Source: Angustibacter sp049994355
Lineage (GTDB): Bacteria; Actinomycetota; Actinomycetes; Actinomycetales; Angustibacteraceae
Length of the DNA: 64,000 bases
Reading direction: 5' to 3'
NCBI RefSeq assembly: GCF_049994355.1
Contig: NZ_CP188257.1
Span: forward strand, 2,108,001 to 2,172,000
Shown here: positions 59,264 to 64,000 of the stretch, piece by piece
Layout: the number at the start of each line of letters is the position of its first letter
How positions within the stretch are numbered: position 1 is the first letter of the stretch
Translations under genes and position numbers: made by a program
Notes under the pieces: generated by a model
What the model saw: the letters and a program-made list of their open reading frames with translations, nothing else
The model's database searches: none
Told to the model about the DNA's origin: nothing

Positions 59264-60073
59264 GGCGCGGGCGCTGCTGCGGCAGCCGGCCTGCGAGACG
59301 ATCTCGGTGCTGATGCTGGCCCAGGCGTCCTCCTCGGCCCCGATCGGGCGGCCGAACGGGAGCCGAAGCAGGTGGCGGCGGTCCTGCGGGTCGCGGCACT
59401 GCACGGTCAGTCCGTAGCGGTCGACGGCGACCGGACGCGCCTCGAGGGTCTGGTCGAGCTCGACGCCGCGCCCGTCCGGCAGCGGCAACCGGCCCAGCCC
59501 CTGGACCAGCGCCAGCAGCCGCGGGGACAGCAGCGCGCGGATCCGGTCGAGCAGGTCCGCCTCGTCGAGCCACAGCGGGTCCGGGTCGGCGGAGCGCACG
59601 TCGTCGCCGTCAACGGTCACGCACCCACCGACCCAGTGCAGCTCGCCCTCGGCGACCTCGACCAACAGCAGGTCGTAAGCCTCCAGCGAGTCCAACGGCC
59701 AGGCCCGGCGAAGCGCGTCCTGCGCGGGCTGCACGTCGGCCGGGCCCGGGTAGCGCGCCCAGCCGAGCACCTCGAGGTGTGCCCGCGGGACGGTCAGGTC
59801 GGGCAGGGCTGCCTCAGCGCGCACGCACAGCGAGACCGCCCAGTCGTCGTTTGCGGTCGGCGAGCCTGGCCCCGGAGCGGCGGCCACAGTGCGTGAGCGC
59901 GAGTCGCGCGGCACGGCCAGCACCAGGTCGCCGCAGCCCAGCGCCGCGTGCAGCGCGGGCACCGCGTGCGCGTCGCCGAGCGGACCGGCGAGCGAGGCCG
60001 AGCCGAGGCCTTCCAGCAGGGTGCGGGCGACCTCGGCGGACGACGGGAGCTGTCGTGGGTGGACCAACGGCAC
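59222..60073 (-). CDS. DUF2470-domain protein
   Basis: 283 residues. A split-barrel-like N-terminal part (VARTLLEGLGSASLAGPLGDAHAVPAL, LVLAVPRDSR, VSLCVRAEAALPDL) is followed by a C-terminal DUF2470-type region (DDVRSADPDPLWLDEADLLDRI, GRGVELDQTLEARPVAVDRYGLTVQCRD). DUF2470 is found in haem-utilisation (HugZ-type) and related flavin-split-barrel proteins. GTG 60073 follows GGAGG with a 6-nt gap. An iron box lies 42 nt upstream, which agrees with a haem/iron role (inference). Confidence 0.78.
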   Translation of the reverse strand: MPLVHPRQLPSSAEVARTLLEGLGSASLAGPLGDAHAVPALHAALGCGDLVLAVPRDSRSRTVAAAPGPGSPTANDDWAVSLCVRAEAALPDLTVPRAHLEVLGWARYPGPADVQPAQDALRRAWPLDSLEAYDLLLVEVAEGELHWVGGCVTVDGDDVRSADPDPLWLDEADLLDRIRALLSPRLLALVQGLGRLPLPDGRGVELDQTLEARPVAVDRYGLTVQCRDPQDRRHLLRLPFGRPIGAEEDAWASISTEIVSQAGCRSSARASATAQDASQPLEP

Positions 60074-60114
60074 GGTTTCCTCCGGGGCGGCGGTGTCACG
60101 GGCGTCTGGTGAGA

Positions 60115-60133
60115 TAAGGTAAGGCTATCCTTA
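60115..60133. promoter_or_regulatory. DtxR/IdeR-type iron box between DUF2470 gene and rpsD
   Basis: TAAGGTAAGGCTATCCTTA matches the 19-bp consensus TTAGGTTAGGCTAACCTAA at 15 positions. It lies 42 nt before the DUF2470 GTG and 27 nt before the rpsD ATG, and overlaps the predicted -10 (TACTAT, 60132-60137) of rpsD. Iron-loaded DtxR/IdeR normally represses from such sites. Confidence 0.75.
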
Positions 60134-60137
60134 CTAT
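60132..60137 (+). promoter_or_regulatory. -10 hexamer TACTAT for rpsD
   Basis: TACTAT predicts a start of transcription near 60144 and a short leader with AAGGAGAACG before ATG 60160. It abuts the iron box. Confidence 0.5.
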
Positions 60138-60159
60138 CCCTGACTACTCAAGGAGAACG

Positions 60160-60783
60160 ATGACCGCCCACGCCTCACGTCGCGTCGTCCGGCGCTCGCG
60201 CGCTCTCGGCATCGCCCTGACGCCGAAGGCCGTCAAGTACTTCGAGAAGCGTCCCTACCCGCCGGGCGAGCAAGGGCGCGCGCGGCGTCCAAGCAAGAGC
60301 GACTACTCCTCGCAGCTGCTGGAGAAGCAGCGGCTGCGGGCGCAGTACGGCCTGCGCGAGGCGCAGCTGCGTCGAGCCTTCGACGAGGCACACCGCCGCT
60401 CCGGGCGTACCGGCGAGGTGCTGGTCGAGCTGCTGGAGACCCGTTTGGACGCCGTGGTGCTGCGCTCGGGCATCGCCCGGACCATCGCCCAGGCGCGCCA
60501 GGTCGTCGTGCACCGGCACGTCGAGGTCGACGGCCGCCTGGTGGACAAGCCCTCCTATCGGCTGCGACCCGGTCAGGTCGTCTCGGTCCGCGAGCGCAGC
60601 CGTGCGATGACCCCGTTCGTGGTCGCCGCGGCCAATGGGCATCGCGACGTCCTGCCCGCCGTCCCGGCCTACCTCGCGCTCGGCTCCGACGGGCTCTGCG
60701 CCCGGCTGGAGCGCGAGCCGCGCCGCGCGGAGGTGCCGGTCATCTGCGACGTGGCGCTGGTCGTGGAGTTCTACGCGCGATAG
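60160..60783 (+). CDS. rpsD: 30S ribosomal protein S4 (cysteine-free form)
   Basis: A 207-residue S4. It has SRALGIALTPKAVKYFEKRPYPPGEQG, LEKQRLRAQYGLRE, the S4 RNA-binding motif RLDAVVLRSGIARTIAQARQVVVHRHVEVDGRLV (by pattern) and C-terminal REPRRAEVPVICDVALVVEFYAR. The N-terminal region lacks the four zinc-binding cysteines of C+ S4 proteins. Streptomyces has a similar S4 at the equivalent place before alaS. Its promoter contains the iron box. ATG follows AAGGAG. Confidence 0.95.
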   Translation: MTAHASRRVVRRSRALGIALTPKAVKYFEKRPYPPGEQGRARRPSKSDYSSQLLEKQRLRAQYGLREAQLRRAFDEAHRRSGRTGEVLVELLETRLDAVVLRSGIARTIAQARQVVVHRHVEVDGRLVDKPSYRLRPGQVVSVRERSRAMTPFVVAAANGHRDVLPAVPAYLALGSDGLCARLEREPRRAEVPVICDVALVVEFYAR

Positions 60784-60892
60784 CGCGCGACGGGCTCGCC
60801 TCGGGCCGGGTAGGGTCGGTGCGCTGCCGTCGCTCCGGTCAGCGCCCGGCGCCGCCGGGACCGCGCGGAGCCACCGGGGAGGGATGCGTCGG

Positions 60893-61273
60893 ATGTCGGC
60901 TGGAGACATCGCGGGACTCATCGCCGCCGTCGCCTTCGTGGCGCTGGTGGCGTTCTTGGCCGTGCCGATCCTGAAGCTCGGGAAGCTGATCGACGACACC
61001 CGCGGCACGGTGCAGGGCGTGACGCAAGAGACCATCCCGCTGCTGCATGAGGTCACCACGACCGTCACCACCACCAACGGCGAGCTCGAGCGCGTCTCGG
61101 CGATCACCACGAACGTCCAGCAGGTGACGACCAACGTGTCTGCGCTGACCGCGCTGTTCGCTGCCACGCTCGGTTCGCCGGTGATCAAGGTCGCGGCATT
61201 CACCTACGGGGTGCGGCAGGCACTGAGCGGGCGGCAGCCGTCGTCCGGTGGCCGTCGCCGGCGAAGGAGCTGA
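60893..61273 (+). CDS. DUF948 membrane-anchored protein
   Basis: A 126-residue protein with one N-terminal helix (IAGLIAAVAFVALVAFLAVPIL), a Thr/Val-rich helical region (TIPLLHEVTTTVTTTNGELER), a second short hydrophobic segment near residue 88 and a basic Arg-run C-terminus. This is the DUF948 pattern; relatives sit between rpsD and alaS. ATG 60893 is taken because GGGAGGG ends right before ATG 60884, leaving no room for initiation there. It is co-transcribed with the next gene, 6 nt away. Confidence 0.82.
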   Translation: MSAGDIAGLIAAVAFVALVAFLAVPILKLGKLIDDTRGTVQGVTQETIPLLHEVTTTVTTTNGELERVSAITTNVQQVTTNVSALTALFAATLGSPVIKVAAFTYGVRQALSGRQPSSGGRRRRRS

Positions 61274-61279
61274 TCGAGA

Positions 61280-61630
61280 GTGCGACGCATCTTCTGGGTG
61301 GCCCTCGGTGCCACCGCCGGCGTGCTGGTCGTTCGCAAGGTGACCAAGACCGCGCAGGCCTACACGCCCGAGGGGATGGCCCGGGGACTGTCCGGCCTCG
61401 GCGAGGGACTGCGCGAGATGGCGCAGGTCGTCCGTGAAGCGATGCAGGAGCGCGACGCCGAGCTGAGGCTGGCGCTCGGGGTCGACGAGGGGGTCATCGA
61501 CCCGGACCAGGCGCGCGCCCTGATCGAGCGGCCGACGGCCGACCACGCCGACCCGTTCGGCGGCCAGCCGGGGCCGCCCGACTTCGACCGGCCGAGCAAC
61601 CCGGCGCACCGAGGTGCGCGAGCTTCGTAG
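61280..61630 (+). CDS. DUF6167 small membrane-associated protein
   Basis: A 116-residue protein. A short N-terminal helix (MRRIFWVALGATAGVLVV) leads to an amphipathic segment (VTKTAQAYTPEGMARGLSGLGEGLREMA) and an acidic, Pro-rich tail. It is the usual partner of the DUF948 gene in front of alaS in actinobacteria. The function is unknown; a two-gene membrane module linked to alaS expression is suggested only by synteny. It starts at GTG 61280. Confidence 0.75.
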   Translation: MRRIFWVALGATAGVLVVRKVTKTAQAYTPEGMARGLSGLGEGLREMAQVVREAMQERDAELRLALGVDEGVIDPDQARALIERPTADHADPFGGQPGPPDFDRPSNPAHRGARAS

Positions 61631-61732
61631 GGGCGATCGCCCCCGCCTTCGCGCCCCTCGCACGCCGAGGGCCGAGCGCCGGTGCCTGCACCGCGCACCA
61701 GCACGGCCCAACCCCACGACAGGAAGATCCCC

Positions 61733-64000
61733 ATGGAGACGGCCGAGATCCGTCGTCGCTGGCTGAAGTTCTTCGGCGACCGAGACCACATCGTCGTTCC
61801 GAGCACCCCGCTGCCGTTCGACGACCCCAACCTGCTGTTCGTCGCGGCGGGCATGGTGCCGTTCGTTCCCTACTTCATCGGGCAGCAGAGCGCGCCGTAC
61901 AAGCGGGCCACCAGCGTGCAGAAGTGCGTGCGCACGCTGGACATCGAAGAGGTCGGCCGCACGACCCGGCACGGCACGTTCTTCCAGATGAACGGCAACT
62001 TCAGCTTCGGCGACTACTTCAAGGAAGGCGCCATCGAGCTCGCCTGGGACCTCGTGACCCGGTCGCAGGGCGACGGCGGCTTCGGCCTGCCCGAGAAGGA
62101 CCTGCTCGTCACCATCTACCAGGACGACGACGAGAGCTACCAGCTGTGGCGGCGGATCGCCGGCCTGCCGGACGAGAAGATCGTCCGGCTGGGCAAGAAG
62201 GACAACTACTGGCACATGGGAATCCCCGGCCCCGCCGGCCCGTGCTCGGAGATCCTGATCGACCGCGGGGCCGAGTTCGGCCCTGAGGGTGACGTCGAGA
62301 AGGCCGGCGACCGGTACCTGGAGTTCTGGAACCTCGTGTTCATGCAGGAGGAGCTCAGCGAGGTCCGCAGCAAGGCCGACTTCGACATCCGCGGGCCGCT
62401 GCCGAGCAAGAACATCGACACCGGCATGGGTCTGGAGCGGATGGCCTTCCTGCTGCAGGGCGTCGACAACATCTATGAGATCGACGAGGTGTACCCGGTC
62501 ATCGAGCGGGCCGCCGACCTCGCTGATAAGCGCTACGGCGCGAACCACGAGGACGACGTCCGGCTGCGCGTCGTCGCCGACCACGTGCGCAGCGCGCTGA
62601 TGATCATCTCGGACGGCATCACGCCCGGCAACGAGGGTCGCGGCTACGTGCTGCGCCGGCTGATCCGTCGCGCCGTGCGCTCGATGCGGCTGCTCGGGGT
62701 CGACGCCCCGACCATGCCTGAGCTGCTACCCGTGAGCCGCGACCGGATGAGCGGCAGCTACCCCGAGGTCGAGCGGGACTTCGGCCGGATCAGCCAGGCC
62801 GCCTACGGCGAGGAGGAGGCGTTCCGGCGCACCCTCGCCGCCGGCACCACGATCCTGGACACGGCGGTCAAGGACGTGAAGGACGGCGGGCGCACGACGC
62901 TCGGCGGCGACAAGGCCTTCCAGCTGCACGACACCTTCGGCTTCCCGATCGACCTGACCCTGGAGATGGCCGCCGAGCAGGGCGTGGACGTCGACGAGGT
63001 CGGGTTCCGCCAGCTGATGACCGAGCAGCGCGAGCGGGCCAAGGCCGACGCGCGGGCCAAGAAGACCGGCCACGTGGACACCTCCGCCTATCGCGGCCTG
63101 GCGGACGGCCTCGGCCGCGACGTCGAGTTCACCGGCTACGACGAGGTGACCAGCGAGGCCACGGTCAGCGGACTGCTGGTCGGCGGCGAGCCGGCCCGCT
63201 CCGCCGTCGAGGGTGACGAGATCGAGCTGGTGCTGGACCGCACCCCGTTCTACGCCGAGGGCGGCGGGCAGCTCGCCGACGCCGGCCGGATCGTGCTGGA
63301 CGGCGCGGTCATCGAGGTCACGGACGTGCAGAAGCCGCTCGGCTCGTTGATCGTGCACCGCGCCAAGGTGCTCAACGGTGCGGTCGAGGTGGGTGCGAGC
63401 GCTCAGGCGCTGGTCGACGTGCAGCGCCGCCGCGCGATCAGCCGCGCGCACACTGCCACGCACATGGTGCACAAGGCGATCCGTGAGGCGCTGGGGGAGA
63501 CGGCCACCCAGGCGGGCTCGGAGAACGCGCCGGGCCGGTTCCGGTTCGACTTCAGCGCGAACGCCGCTGTCCCGCCGTCCGTCCTGCACGACGTCGAGGC
63601 GCGGGTCAACGCGCTGCTCGCCGAGGACCTCGAGGTGCACGCCGAGGTGATGACGCAGGAGCAGGCGATCGAGGCCGGTGCGATGGCTCTGTTCGGCGAG
63701 AAGTACGGCGACGAGGTGCGGGTGGTCTCGGTCGGCGACTGGGCCCGCGAGCTGTGCGGCGGTACGCATGCGCAGCGCTCGGGCCAGCTCGGCCTGGTCA
63801 GCCTGCTGGGCGAGGCGTCGATCGGGTCCGGCGTACGCCGCGTCGAGGCGCTGGTCGGCAGCGACGCCTACGAGTACCTGGCCCGCGAGCACGCGCTGGT
63901 CGGTCAGCTCACCGAGGCGCTGAAGGTCCGCCCGGACGAGCTGCCGGACCGGGTCGGCTCGATTCTGGCCCGGCTGCGCGAGGCCGAGAAGCAGATCGCC
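61733..64000 (+). CDS. alaS: Alanyl-tRNA synthetase (C-terminus outside window)
   Basis: 756 codons with no stop reach the right edge. The aminoacylation core is METAEIRRRWLKFFGDRDH, FVAAGMVPFVPYF, TFFQMNGNFSFGDYFKEGA and GNEGRGYVLRRLIRRAVRSMRLLG. The editing-site motifs SRAHTATHMVHKAIRE (HxxxH) and RELCGGTHAQRSG (C-GGTH) are present. The C-terminal oligomerisation domain is just beginning at the edge. ATG 61733 has AGGAAG upstream. Confidence 0.97.
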   Translation, partial: METAEIRRRWLKFFGDRDHIVVPSTPLPFDDPNLLFVAAGMVPFVPYFIGQQSAPYKRATSVQKCVRTLDIEEVGRTTRHGTFFQMNGNFSFGDYFKEGAIELAWDLVTRSQGDGGFGLPEKDLLVTIYQDDDESYQLWRRIAGLPDEKIVRLGKKDNYWHMGIPGPAGPCSEILIDRGAEFGPEGDVEKAGDRYLEFWNLVFMQEELSEVRSKADFDIRGPLPSKNIDTGMGLERMAFLLQGVDNIYEIDEVYPVIERAADLADKRYGANHEDDVRLRVVADHVRSALMIISDGITPGNEGRGYVLRRLIRRAVRSMRLLGVDAPTMPELLPVSRDRMSGSYPEVERDFGRISQAAYGEEEAFRRTLAAGTTILDTAVKDVKDGGRTTLGGDKAFQLHDTFGFPIDLTLEMAAEQGVDVDEVGFRQLMTEQRERAKADARAKKTGHVDTSAYRGLADGLGRDVEFTGYDEVTSEATVSGLLVGGEPARSAVEGDEIELVLDRTPFYAEGGGQLADAGRIVLDGAVIEVTDVQKPLGSLIVHRAKVLNGAVEVGASAQALVDVQRRRAISRAHTATHMVHKAIREALGETATQAGSENAPGRFRFDFSANAAVPPSVLHDVEARVNALLAEDLEVHAEVMTQEQAIEAGAMALFGEKYGDEVRVVSVGDWARELCGGTHAQRSGQLGLVSLLGEASIGSGVRRVEALVGSDAYEYLAREHALVGQLTEALKVRPDELPDRVGSILARLREAEKQIA

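Overview
The window is 64 kb of very GC-rich DNA with strong GC bias at third codon positions, many GTG starts and many ATGA/GTGA stop-start overlaps. Gene content is that of a filamentous or otherwise morphologically complex actinobacterium. It has an SsgB-like sporulation/division protein of exactly the Streptomyces length, the phosphatidylinositol-mannoside genes pgsA-patA-pimA, a PdxS/PdxT vitamin B6 pathway, a DUF222/HNH (13E12-type) gene and HTTM proteins. The order thrS-HIT-pgsA-patA-pimA-pdxS-pdxT-yebC-ruvCAB-yajC-secDF-apt-rel, then ppi-MBL-hisS, aspS, rarA, rpsD and alaS, follows (from memory) the conserved block of Streptomyces and Mycobacterium. A Kineosporiales-like organism would fit, but the genus cannot be fixed from sequence alone.

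Layout. 1-3.9 kb (minus): start of a DUF58 gene, a MoxR ATPase and a large membrane-anchored propeller/InlB-repeat protein preceded by a tiny coupled leader ORF. 4-9.2 kb (plus): membrane-anchored Hsp70-like ATPase, MmcQ/YjbR protein, secreted neprosin-like protein, acetyltransferase, pabB and pabC (folate). 9.2-14 kb: ssgB (minus), a PGPGW membrane protein, tRNA-Val(CAC) with terminator, MOSC protein, thrS and HIT. 14-21.2 kb is an accessory block between HIT and pgsA: a DUF222/HNH gene, a 17-bp minisatellite, a small membrane protein, and a minus-strand operon running EF-G-like GTPase, then two tandem copies of (small one-helix protein + HTTM protein). 21.3-25.7 kb: pgsA-patA-pimA, a LemA-like protein and pdxS. 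25.7-27.5 kb (minus): a kynureninase whose frame continues without a stop into an upstream GNAT domain. 27.6-38.1 kb: pdxT-yebC, ruvCAB behind a LexA box, yajC-secD-secF-apt, rel. 38.2-40.6 kb (minus): cyclophilin and DUF349 protein. 40.7-46.5 kb: MBL hydrolase, hisS, aldo/keto reductase, PilZ protein (minus), aspS. 46.5-51.7 kb: LAL/LuxR regulator divergent from a methyltransferase and a class V aminotransferase. 51.7-57.9 kb (minus): a coupled operon of response regulator/TrxR-like protein, cNMP-binding histidine kinase, MMPL transporter and acetyltransferase. 57.9-64 kb: rarA, DUF2470 protein (minus), an iron-box operator, rpsD, DUF948 and DUF6167 proteins, and alaS running off the right edge.

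Regulation visible in the DNA. Many genes that begin transcripts carry a TANNNT-type -10 hexamer 6-8 nt in front of the start codon and no Shine-Dalgarno sequence, which predicts leaderless mRNAs. A perfect-core LexA box overlaps the ruvC promoter. A DtxR/IdeR-type iron box (15 of 19 consensus positions) sits between the DUF2470 gene and rpsD.

The least ordinary features are the duplicated HTTM modules with start codons embedded in tandem repeats, the GNAT-kynureninase reading frame with two possible leaderless starts, the response regulator/TrxR-like protein that has lost its redox cysteines, and the iron box at a ribosomal protein gene.
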